NCBI GenBank assembly: GCA_023409795.1
Contig: JAEYQX010000223.1
Coordinates: 1-6,872, forward strand
Length of the DNA stretch: 6,872 bases
Direction of reading: 5' to 3'
Source: Pseudomonadota bacterium
Lineage (GTDB): Bacteria; Pseudomonadota; Alphaproteobacteria; Caulobacterales; Caulobacteraceae
Shown here: positions 1 to 4,472 of the stretch, piece by piece
Position numbering within the stretch: position 1 is the stretch's first letter
Layout: each line of letters begins with the position of its first letter
Made by a program: the position numbers and the translations under genes
Notes under the pieces: model-generated
Database searches by the model: none
What the model saw: only the letters and a program-made list of their open reading frames with translations
Told to the model about the DNA's origin: nothing

Positions 1-281
1 CCGGCCCGGGGGTCGAGGCCTTCCAGCGGGGGGCGGGGCGCGACTGGCTGCGCAGCCTGATGCCGCGCCTCGATGACTGGATGCCGCTGGAGGCGGTGGC
101 CCCCCGGCGTGACCGCGACGATGCCCATGGCCCCAGCCAGGCCAGCTATACCGCCTCGACCCTGTCAGCCAGCCTGGAGCTGGTGAAGGAGGGGGCCATG
201 GACCTGCGCCAGGCCCAGCCGTTCGACGAGGTCCTGCTGAAACGTCGCGGTCGTGGCCAGCCGCTGGAGCTGACACCGTGA
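1..281 (+). CDS. scpA: Segregation and condensation protein A, C-terminal part (kleisin)
   Basis: ScpA is the kleisin that bridges the SMC heads and binds ScpB in the bacterial condensin complex on the nucleoid. Only the last ~92 residues are here; the gene is open at the left edge, with the first full codon at base 3. The fragment ends in a winged-helix region that in the family docks on the SMC head. The stretch STLSASLELVKEGAMDLRQA is a typical ScpA ending, where one helix is followed by 'E-L-V-K-E-G' and 'L-R-Q', then FDEVLLKRRG. The stop TGA is at 279-281 and its last base is also the first base of an ATG, so the next ORF overlaps it. scpB follows closely, as in most bacteria, which supports the call. 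The identification rests on the C-terminal motif and on context. Confidence 0.88.
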   Translation, partial: GPGVEAFQRGAGRDWLRSLMPRLDDWMPLEAVAPRRDRDDAHGPSQASYTASTLSASLELVKEGAMDLRQAQPFDEVLLKRRGRGQPLELTP

Positions 282-349
282 TGCCTGAACCTTTTGCGCC
301 CCGGCCTGTGGCCCTGGGGCAAGCCTGTGCGTGTGACTGCCATGTCTGA
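281..349 (+). CDS. Possible 22-codon leader ORF ending in Cys-rich CxCxCH, between scpA and scpB
   Basis: This short frame starts at an ATG that overlaps the scpA stop (TGATG). A GGAG lies 11 bases upstream (266-269). It encodes MPEPFAPRPVALGQACACDC followed by His and Val, and stops at 347-349, so the probable scpB ATG (342) lies just inside its 3' end. Cys codons fall at residues 16, 18 and 20. The scpB ATG has no visible Shine-Dalgarno sequence of its own, so translation of this frame could carry ribosomes to scpB by termination and reinitiation. No family is recognised. At this size the frame could be chance, and there is no direct evidence that a stable peptide is made. Confidence 0.25.
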   Translation: MPEPFAPRPVALGQACACDCHV

Positions 350-1022
350 TCTCAGCTTCCAGCCCGATGACACCGAGATCGAGCGCCGCGTCGAGGCCAT
401 TCTGTTCGCCGCCTCGGCCCCGCTGTCGGCCGCCGAGATCGCCCGCCGCCTGCCCGCTGGCGTGGATGTCGGCGGGGCCATTGCCCGCCTGCGCGAGCGC
501 TATCAGGGGCGCGGCGTGGAGCTGGAGTGTGTCGCGGATCGATGGCGCTTCCGCACGGCGGCCGACCTGGGCTTCCTGATGACCGAGGAGCGGGACGAGC
601 CGCGCCGCCTGTCCAAGGCCGCGCTGGAGACCCTGGCCATCATCGCCTACCACCAGCCCTGCACCCGGGCCGAGATCGAGAGCGTGCGCGGCGTGTCCCT
701 GTCGAAGGGGACGCTGGACCAGTTGCTGGAGATGGGCTTCGTGCGCCTGCGCGGGCGTCGTCGCACGCCGGGCCGCCCGGTCACCTATGGGACGACGGAC
801 CGGTTCCTGGAACAGTTCGGCCTGGGCAGCCTTTATGACCTGCCGGGCGTGCAGGAAATGAAGGCCGCGGGCCTGCTGGACCTGGCGATTCCGGCCGGGT
901 TCGAGCTGCCCGAACCGGGCCGTGCCGAGGACACCGCCGACGAGGTCGCCTTCGAGGCAGATGATCAGGCCCCTGAGTTTGCACAAGATTTTGTGTCCGA
1001 AGACGAAGAGTCGGGCCGCTAG
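342..1022 (+). CDS. scpB: Segregation and condensation protein B (SMC complex winged-helix subunit)
   Basis: ScpB works as a dimer on the ScpA kleisin to regulate SMC ATPase/DNA loading during chromosome segregation. From the ATG at 342 it is 226 aa, within the family range. Two winged-helix domains are visible. The first is at about residues 11-75 (IERRVEAILFAASAPLSAAE). The second is at about 88-155, holding ETLAIIAYHQPCTRAEIESV and the signature GRPVTYGTTDRFLEQFGL near 144-161. After residue ~187 the tail is acidic and probably disordered, as is common in alphaproteobacterial ScpB. An in-frame TTG at 294 would add 16 residues without homology or a ribosome site, so I prefer 342, although that ATG also lacks a clear Shine-Dalgarno sequence. 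In many alphaproteobacteria tatABC follows; here an ATP synthase operon does. Confidence 0.93.
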   Translation: MSDLSFQPDDTEIERRVEAILFAASAPLSAAEIARRLPAGVDVGGAIARLRERYQGRGVELECVADRWRFRTAADLGFLMTEERDEPRRLSKAALETLAIIAYHQPCTRAEIESVRGVSLSKGTLDQLLEMGFVRLRGRRRTPGRPVTYGTTDRFLEQFGLGSLYDLPGVQEMKAAGLLDLAIPAGFELPEPGRAEDTADEVAFEADDQAPEFAQDFVSEDEESGR

Positions 1023-1060
1023 TCGCGACCCATCGCCACGGCTTTGCAGGAGCGTGACCA

Positions 1061-1085
1061 TAAGCTGCTGAAATTTCAGCACTTA
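1061..1085. promoter_or_regulatory. Near-perfect 25-bp inverted repeat upstream of the atp promoter (candidate operator)
   Basis: The core TGCTGAAATTTCAGCA (1066-1081) is a perfect 16-bp palindrome. Flanking TAAG (1061-1064) and CTTA (1082-1085) extend the symmetry, interrupted only by an unpaired C at 1065. It ends 18 bases before the predicted -35 box. A dimeric regulator could bind here. As RNA it would give only a short stem with an AAAUUU loop and no following U-run, so it is a poor terminator for scpB. I do not recognise the motif as the site of a named regulator. Confidence 0.45.
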
Positions 1086-1103
1086 ACTTGAATCTACATT
1101 GCC

Positions 1104-1130
1104 TTGACCTAAAGCCCCCTCGGCTATAGG
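1104..1130 (+). promoter_or_regulatory. Predicted housekeeping (sigma-70/73 type) promoter of the atp F0 operon
   Basis: The -35-like TTGACC is at 1104-1109 and GCTATAGG at 1123-1130. With TTGACCT taken as the upstream box, 12 bases separate the two. This closely fits the Caulobacter housekeeping pattern TTGaCgS-N10-14-GCTANAWC. Transcription would start near 1137, leaving a leader of about 50 nt before atpI. This is a pattern match only, but it sits in the one sizeable gap (1023-1189) before the operon. Confidence 0.65.
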
Positions 1131-1146
1131 TTCCGCGCCGAATTCA

Positions 1147-1172
1147 GACCTGTTTCGGACCCGTTTCGAAAC
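1147..1172 (+). repeat. Tandem 11-bp repeat and overlapping palindrome in the atp leader
   Basis: GACCTGTTTCG (1147-1157) is followed directly by GACCCGTTTCG (1158-1168), a 10 of 11 match with a period of one DNA turn. The second copy runs into the perfect 10-bp palindrome GTTTCGAAAC (1163-1172). In RNA, GUUUCG at 1152-1157 could instead pair with CGAAAC at 1167-1172 around a 9-nt loop. It lies between the predicted transcription start and the atpI start codon, where a protein site or a 5' UTR stem-loop could act. Function unknown. Confidence 0.4.
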
Positions 1173-1189
1173 GCTGAGCGAACAGGCCC

Positions 1190-1561
1190 ATGTCCCCTAT
1201 GAAGGAATCGCGCGAAGAGGCGATCAAACGCCTCCAACAGAGCGCATCCAAGCTGGAGGCTCGGACGACGACGGAGAAATTCGTCGACGCTGCCGCTCAG
1301 AAGGTTGTGGGTCAGGCCTATCGCATTATCGCCGAGCTTGTCGGCGGAGTGCTGATCGGGCTGGGACTGGGGTTCGGTATCGACCACGTGTTCGGCACCG
1401 CACCCGCAGGAGTATTGGGCGGCGTCCTTCTGGGCTTCGCCCTGTCGGTTTATATGGCACGCCGTACAGCCAACCGGCTGATGGCAGAAGCCAAGGCGGC
1501 AGGTATCCCCCAGCAGGGTGAACCGATCGTCGAGGCTGATGAAGAAAACAGGGAACGATAG
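1190..1561 (+). CDS. atpI: ATP synthase protein I (F0 assembly factor, AtpI family)
   Basis: AtpI is a small inner-membrane protein encoded at the head of many ATP synthase operons. It helps assemble or stabilise the c-ring and is not part of the finished enzyme. The product is 123 aa. A charged, helical N-terminus (1-45) precedes two membrane segments, about 46-66 (ELVGGVLIGLGLGFGIDHVF) and 74-91 (GVLGGVLLGFALSVYMARR), with a short 'FGTAP' turn between. A polar acidic tail ends the protein. The glycine-rich first helix with G-x-D and the R-R-x-A-N after helix two are typical of the alphaproteobacterial family. A second ATG at 1199 is possible; neither start has a strong ribosome site. Only 5 bases separate it from atpB, so the two are surely co-transcribed. 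Confidence 0.88.
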   Translation: MSPMKESREEAIKRLQQSASKLEARTTTEKFVDAAAQKVVGQAYRIIAELVGGVLIGLGLGFGIDHVFGTAPAGVLGGVLLGFALSVYMARRTANRLMAEAKAAGIPQQGEPIVEADEENRER

Positions 1562-1566
1562 GCTTT

Positions 1567-2355
1567 ATGGCCGGTCCGATTGAACAGTTTGAGGTCAAGC
1601 CGCTCGTAGAGTTCGGCACGGTCAATGTTCCCGTTCTGGGCGAACAGCTGATCGCGATCACCAATGCCCACGTGGCCATGACCATCGCCTTTGCCGCGAT
1701 CGTCGGCTTCCTGACCCTGGCCACCTCGCGCGCTGCCGTGGTGCCGGGCCGCATGCAGGCCGCAGGCGAGACCCTGTTCGGCATGGTGGACAACCTGACC
1801 AGCTCGATCATCGGTCACGAAGGCAAGAAGTACTTCCCGTTCGCCTTCACCATCTTCATGCTGGTTCTGTCGATGAACCTGCTGGGTATGTTCCTGACCT
1901 TTACCGCCACCTCGCAGCTGGCCGTCACCCTGACGCTGGGCCTGATCGCCTTCCTGACCGTGGTCGTGGTCGGCTTCGTCAAGAACGGCCTGGGCTTCTT
2001 CAAGCTGTTCTGGCCGTCGGGTGCGCCGCTGGCCCTGCGCCCGGTGGTGGGCCTGATCGAGTTTGTTTCGTTCCTGCTGCGTCCGGCCACCCTGGCCCTT
2101 CGTCTGTTCGGTAACATGCTGGGCGGCCACGTGGCCCTGAAGATCTTTGCCCAGTTCGTCGTGCAACTGGGTGCCGTGGCCCTGGCCACCGGCGGCATCG
2201 CCTATGCCTTCATGGGCGTGGCGGCCCTGTCGCTGGGCATGACGGTTGCCATGACCGCCCTTGAGTTTCTGGTGGCCTTCCTCCAGGCCTTCGTTTTCAC
2301 CGTTCTGACCTGCATCTACCTTAATGATGTGGTCAACCTGGACCACGCCCACTAA
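1567..2355 (+). CDS. atpB: F0F1 ATP synthase subunit a (proton channel)
   Basis: Subunit a forms the two proton half-channels beside the c-ring in the inner membrane. The 262-aa product is normal in length and has five to six hydrophobic segments. The essential arginine is R179 in ALRLFGNMLGG (E. coli R210), and Q240 in FLQAF corresponds to E. coli Q252. At the two other channel positions the pair is swapped relative to E. coli: H188 stands where E. coli has E219, and E233 where it has H245. This is the arrangement known from mitochondria, in keeping with an alphaproteobacterium. Helix one lies near 33-58, then a conserved amphipathic stretch (GRMQAAGETLFGMVDNL, 61-77) and 'HEGKKYFPFAFTIF' leading into helix two. 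AGGGA at 1550-1554, inside the end of atpI, is a plausible ribosome site. Confidence 0.97.
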   Translation: MAGPIEQFEVKPLVEFGTVNVPVLGEQLIAITNAHVAMTIAFAAIVGFLTLATSRAAVVPGRMQAAGETLFGMVDNLTSSIIGHEGKKYFPFAFTIFMLVLSMNLLGMFLTFTATSQLAVTLTLGLIAFLTVVVVGFVKNGLGFFKLFWPSGAPLALRPVVGLIEFVSFLLRPATLALRLFGNMLGGHVALKIFAQFVVQLGAVALATGGIAYAFMGVAALSLGMTVAMTALEFLVAFLQAFVFTVLTCIYLNDVVNLDHAH

Positions 2356-2401
2356 GGCTACGGACCAGTACTAACCTCACCCTCCAACGCTCCAAGAAAT
2401 T

Positions 2402-2405
2402 AGGA
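2402..2405 (+). promoter_or_regulatory. Ribosome binding site of atpE
   Basis: AGGA within TTAGGAAAT lies 7 bases before the atpE ATG at 2413. It is the clearest Shine-Dalgarno sequence in the operon and sits in an AT-richer stretch likely to be unstructured. This fits the need for many c subunits per enzyme. The rest of the 57-base atpB-atpE gap shows no other clear signal. Confidence 0.6.
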
Positions 2406-2412
2406 AATCATC

Positions 2413-2637
2413 ATGGACGCTGAAGCCGCAAAGTACATCGGCGCTGGTCTCGCCACCCTCGGCATGATCGGTTCGGCCCTGGCCGTCGGTAACATCTTCG
2501 GCAACTTCCTGGCTGGCGCTCTGCGCAACCCGGCTGCTGCTGCTTCGCAAGTCGGCAACCTGTTCGTTGGCGCGGCTCTGGCTGAAGCCCTGGGCATCCT
2601 GGCCTTCGTGCTGGGCGTCCTGATGATCTTCGGCTGA
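2413..2637 (+). CDS. atpE: F0F1 ATP synthase subunit c (c-ring proteolipid)
   Basis: Subunit c forms the rotating ring that carries protons through the membrane. At 74 aa it has the usual hairpin of two helices, about 7-35 and 46-72, joined by the polar loop R38-N39-P40. The proton-binding carboxylate is E58 (LFVGAALAEALGI), 20 residues after R38, as D61 follows R41 in E. coli. No sodium-type ligand set is evident around E58, so proton coupling is expected. The helix-one packing motif reads G20-x-A22-x-A24-x-G26 (GSALAVG), with alanine at two of the four classic glycine positions. Codon use is strongly biased and the ribosome site is good, pointing to high expression. A stable hairpin follows the gene. 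Confidence 0.97.
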   Translation: MDAEAAKYIGAGLATLGMIGSALAVGNIFGNFLAGALRNPAAAASQVGNLFVGAALAEALGILAFVLGVLMIFG

Positions 2638-2662
2638 TCCCAGCCTCCGATCCTTCAGATCA

Positions 2663-2694
2663 GGCGGCGCGCGGGTTCCAGCCTGCGCGCCGCC
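2663..2694 (+). promoter_or_regulatory. Strong intercistronic hairpin between atpE and the b' gene
   Basis: GGCGGCGCGC (2663-2672) pairs perfectly with GCGCGCCGCC (2685-2694). Three further inner pairs (one G-U) leave a 6-nt loop, giving a stem of about 13 bp. No T-run follows (next bases GTCGTGACTTAG), so it is not a standard intrinsic terminator. A stable stem just after atpE can block 3' exonucleases or thin out downstream transcription, either of which would raise c over b and b'. That role is inferred. Confidence 0.6.
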
Positions 2695-2718
2695 GTCGTG
2701 ACTTAGCGAAGACGGTTC

Positions 2719-3291
2719 ATGGCCAGCGAAACTCCCCTAGACGTCCAGATCCCGGCGCACGGTGATCCCCACGTGGATACCCATGCCTCGACCGAGCACG
2801 CCTCGGGCGGACTGCCCCAGTTTGAATTCCAGCACTGGGCCGGCCAGATCGGCTATCTGCTGATCCTGTTCGTTGTCACCTATGTGCTGATCGCCAAGGT
2901 CTTTGCGCCGCGCCTGCGCAAGGTCATCGACGAACGCGCCGAAACCATCGAAGGCGCGATTACCGCCGCCCGTTCGGTTCAGGACGAAGCCGAGGCCCAG
3001 GCCGAAGCCGCCCGCGCCGACGTCGAGAAGGCGCGCGCTGACGCCCGTGCCATGGCTGCTGCAGCCAAGGCTCGCGTCACCGAAGAATCCAATGCTCGCC
3101 TGGCAGCCGACGAAGCGGCCATGAACGCCCGCATCGCCGAGGCCGAGACGGCCATCGCCGCGACCCGCGACAGCGCCATGGCCAATGTCACCCAGATCGC
3201 GACCGACGCCACCAGCGCCATGCTGGAGCGCCTGACGGGCACGCCCGCCACCGAGGCTGAGCTGGCCGCCGCCATCAAGGGAGCTGCCTGA
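2719..3291 (+). CDS. atpF2: F0F1 ATP synthase subunit b' (stator stalk)
   Basis: The b' subunit pairs with b as a heterodimeric peripheral stalk that holds F1 against the turning rotor. This arrangement is found in alphaproteobacteria, cyanobacteria and chloroplasts. The product is 190 aa. It has a ~40-residue N-terminal extension with His at 14, 18, 22 and 27, a single membrane helix at about 43-62 (QIGYLLILFVVTYVLIAKVF), and the family sequence AxRLRKVIDERAETIEGAI. A long Ala/Glu/Arg-rich helix to ~160 is the right-handed coiled coil. The extension and the gene's place before b distinguish b' from b. It is also named atpG or atpX in some genomes. The start at 2719 has only a weak ribosome site. 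One base separates it from atpF. Confidence 0.93.
   Translation: MASETPLDVQIPAHGDPHVDTHASTEHASGGLPQFEFQHWAGQIGYLLILFVVTYVLIAKVFAPRLRKVIDERAETIEGAITAARSVQDEAEAQAEAARADVEKARADARAMAAAAKARVTEESNARLAADEAAMNARIAEAETAIAATRDSAMANVTQIATDATSAMLERLTGTPATEAELAAAIKGAA
3277..3283 (+). promoter_or_regulatory. Ribosome binding site of atpF inside the b' gene
   Basis: AAGGGAG lies 9 bases before the atpF ATG at 3293, within the last codons of the b' gene. The b' stop and the b start are one base apart (TGATATG). This strong site and tight junction favour coupled, equal translation of the two stalk subunits, as a b/b' heterodimer needs. Confidence 0.65.
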
Positions 3292-3292
3292 T

Positions 3293-3808
3293 ATGCCCGC
3301 TTTTCTGACCGGTTACTTCTGGGACCTGTCCAACCCTGAGTTCTGGGTTGGCGTTGGCCTGGTCATCTTCTTCGCCATCGTCGTCCTGGCTGGCGTGCCC
3401 AAGCTGGTCGCCACGGCCCTGGATGCCAAGGCTGCCAAGATCCAGTCGGACCTGGACGAAGCCGCCCGCCTGCGTGCCGAAGCCGAGGCCATGCTGGCCC
3501 AGATCCGCGCCGAGAAGGCTGAAGCCGAAGCCCAGGCCAAGGACATGCTGGCCACCGCCGAAGCCGAGGCCAAGCGCCTGGAAGCCGAAGCCAAGGCCAA
3601 GATCGAGGAAGGTCTGGCCCGCCGCCAGGCCCTGGCCGAGCGTCGCATCGCCCAGGCCGAGAAGGACGCTACCAACGAGGTCAAGGCTGCGGCCGCTGAC
3701 CTGGCTTCCAAGGCTGCCCATCAGATCCTGAGCGCCCGCCTGGCCGTCGCCAAGTCGGACCCCAAGATCGACGAAGCCATCAGCCAGATCGGCACCAAGC
3801 TGAACTGA
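3293..3808 (+). CDS. atpF: F0F1 ATP synthase subunit b (stator stalk)
   Basis: This is the second stalk subunit, partner of b'. The 171-aa product has a short N-terminal segment, one membrane helix at about 16-38 (EFWVGVGLVIFFAIVVLAGV), then the conserved 'LDAKAAKIQSDLDEAARLRAEAE' region at about 43-65. An uninterrupted charged, Ala-rich helix (AEAEAKRLEAEAK and similar) runs to about residue 145. The C-terminal part ('ADLASKAAHQILSARL') is the region that contacts delta/F1 in the family. The opening F-W-D-L-S-N-P-E-F-W is characteristic of alphaproteobacterial b. There is no F1 gene downstream: the operon ends at the terminator 22 bases on, so atpHAGDC must be encoded elsewhere. Confidence 0.95.
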   Translation: MPAFLTGYFWDLSNPEFWVGVGLVIFFAIVVLAGVPKLVATALDAKAAKIQSDLDEAARLRAEAEAMLAQIRAEKAEAEAQAKDMLATAEAEAKRLEAEAKAKIEEGLARRQALAERRIAQAEKDATNEVKAAAADLASKAAHQILSARLAVAKSDPKIDEAISQIGTKLN

Positions 3809-3830
3809 TCCCTATCGGATCGAACAGGAC

Positions 3831-3861
3831 AAAGGCCCCGCCAGCCATGGCGGGGCCTTTT
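3831..3861 (+). terminator. Intrinsic terminator of the atp F0 operon (possibly bidirectional)
   Basis: AAAGGCCCCGCC (3831-3842) and GGCGGGGCCTTT (3849-3860) form a perfect 12-bp stem with loop AGCCAT, followed by a run ending in TTTTCT. It starts 22 bases after the atpF stop. Read from the other strand the same stem ends in TTTG, and it lies 27 bases past the stop of the convergent gene at 3888. It could therefore serve both directions, though less well for the minus strand. Confidence 0.9.
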
Positions 3862-3887
3862 CTATTGGGCCCTGGGGCCGCTCAGGC

Positions 3888-4358
3888 TCAGTGGGCGGGG
3901 GCACCGCCGACGAAGCTGGCCGCGCGCTTCTCGCGGGCCTGCAGGCGGGCAAGGACATTGCCCATGACGCCACCGAAGATCATGTGGCAGACCAGCATGA
4001 AGGCAAAGACGCCAAAGCCTTCGCTACCGGCGAAGATTCGACGATCGCCGCCCAGGGTCACCATCAGCAGCAGCACCACCCAACAGGCCACGGCGAACAG
4101 AATGCCCTTGGTAATGGGGGTGTTGGTCGGCAGCCGGGGGTAGAGATAGGCAAAGGCCGGCCCCAGAATCAGCGTGCCCGACAGGAAGTGGAGGACCCAC
4201 CCGCCTGCCAGGTTTCCGGGCATGCCGGCAAACCGCGCAATGATTTCAGGGAAGGGCAAAAACATCTTCAGGAAAAGGATGTTACCGACCTCAATAATCG
4301 ATACGACGACCGTGCCGATAAAGCCGGCAATGACACCATTTTTCACGCGTGACATCAT
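3888..4358 (-). CDS. Four-helix membrane protein, DUF6789-like
   Basis: Inner-membrane protein of 156 aa with four predicted membrane helices, at about 8-32, 52-74, 83-103 and 115-138. The opening SRVKNGVIAGFIGTVVVSI, the 'GWVLHFLSGTLIL' helix with His57, 'YLYPRLP' after helix two, and 'CHMIFGGVMGNV' with His125 in helix four resemble the uncharacterised DUF6789-type family. I recall that family from pattern only and it has no assigned reaction. The ATG at 4358 is chosen because GGGAGG (4369-4374) lies 10 bases upstream. A longer reading from TTG at 4376 would put the start inside that site. The tail is short and basic. It runs convergent to the atp operon, and nothing in it suggests an ATP synthase role. 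Function unknown. Confidence 0.8.
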   Translation of the reverse strand: MMSRVKNGVIAGFIGTVVVSIIEVGNILFLKMFLPFPEIIARFAGMPGNLAGGWVLHFLSGTLILGPAFAYLYPRLPTNTPITKGILFAVACWVVLLLMVTLGGDRRIFAGSEGFGVFAFMLVCHMIFGGVMGNVLARLQAREKRAASFVGGAPAH

Positions 4359-4368
4359 TAGATCAGCG

Positions 4369-4374
4369 CCTCCC
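4369..4374 (-). promoter_or_regulatory. Ribosome binding site deciding the start of the DUF6789-like gene
   Basis: On the minus strand GGGAGG stands 10 bases before ATG 4358 and 13 before a second ATG at 4355. This favours 4358 over the upstream TTG at 4376, which overlaps the site itself. Confidence 0.6.
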
Positions 4375-4405
4375 AACGCTATCTGAACCTGTTTACGCGT
4401 GGGAG

Positions 4406-4436
4406 ATCATACGCCTTTCCACAGGGAATGGCGCAA
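4406..4436 (-). promoter_or_regulatory. Possible promoter for the DUF6789-like gene
   Basis: On the minus strand TTGCGC (4436-4431) and TATGAT (4411-4406) resemble -35 and -10 boxes. The 19-base spacing is longer than ideal, and the start codon lies about 48 bases beyond the -10. The gene could also be read from upstream together with its neighbour. Weak pattern match. Confidence 0.3.
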
Positions 4437-4456
4437 AACGGCGTTCACGTTGCCGT
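4435..4456 (-). terminator. Weak candidate terminator after the PGPGW-type gene
   Basis: On the minus strand ACGGC (4456-4452) can pair with GCCGT (4442-4438) around a 9-nt loop, with the run TTTT continuing from the stem's last base (4438-4435). It begins 17 bases past the stop of the upstream gene. The stem is only 5 bp and overlaps the possible promoter of the next gene, so it may leak or be meaningless. Confidence 0.25.
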
Positions 4457-4472
4457 GTGGCAGAATTAAGGC

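Noticed and set aside
294..341. Longer ScpB from a TTG at 294
   Set aside because: The extra 16 residues do not look like family sequence and no ribosome site precedes the TTG.
165..1082. 305-codon open frame on the minus strand opposite scpB
   Set aside because: GC-rich codon bias leaves antisense frames open; the product shows no domain and is Gln/Gly/His-rich shadow sequence, while the plus strand is clearly scpB.
1061..1085. Intrinsic terminator for scpB
   Set aside because: Only a 5-bp inner stem with an AAAUUU loop forms without a bulge, and no U-run follows; an operator reading fits better.
1083..1096. CtrA binding site upstream of the atp operon
   Set aside because: TTAAC is present, but the second TTAA at the 7-base spacing is absent; this is only a half-site.
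1450..2352. 300-codon minus-strand open frame opposite atpB
   Set aside because: It is antisense to a well-recognised atpB and has His/Gln/Gly-rich low-complexity content typical of a shadow frame.
3450..3720. Repetitive GCC/GAA/AAG-rich DNA in atpF
   Set aside because: It encodes the Ala/Glu/Lys-rich coiled coil of subunit b and is explained by the protein, not by a DNA repeat.
4359..4376. Longer DUF6789-like protein from TTG 4376
   Set aside because: The TTG overlaps the GGGAGG ribosome site that serves the ATG at 4358.
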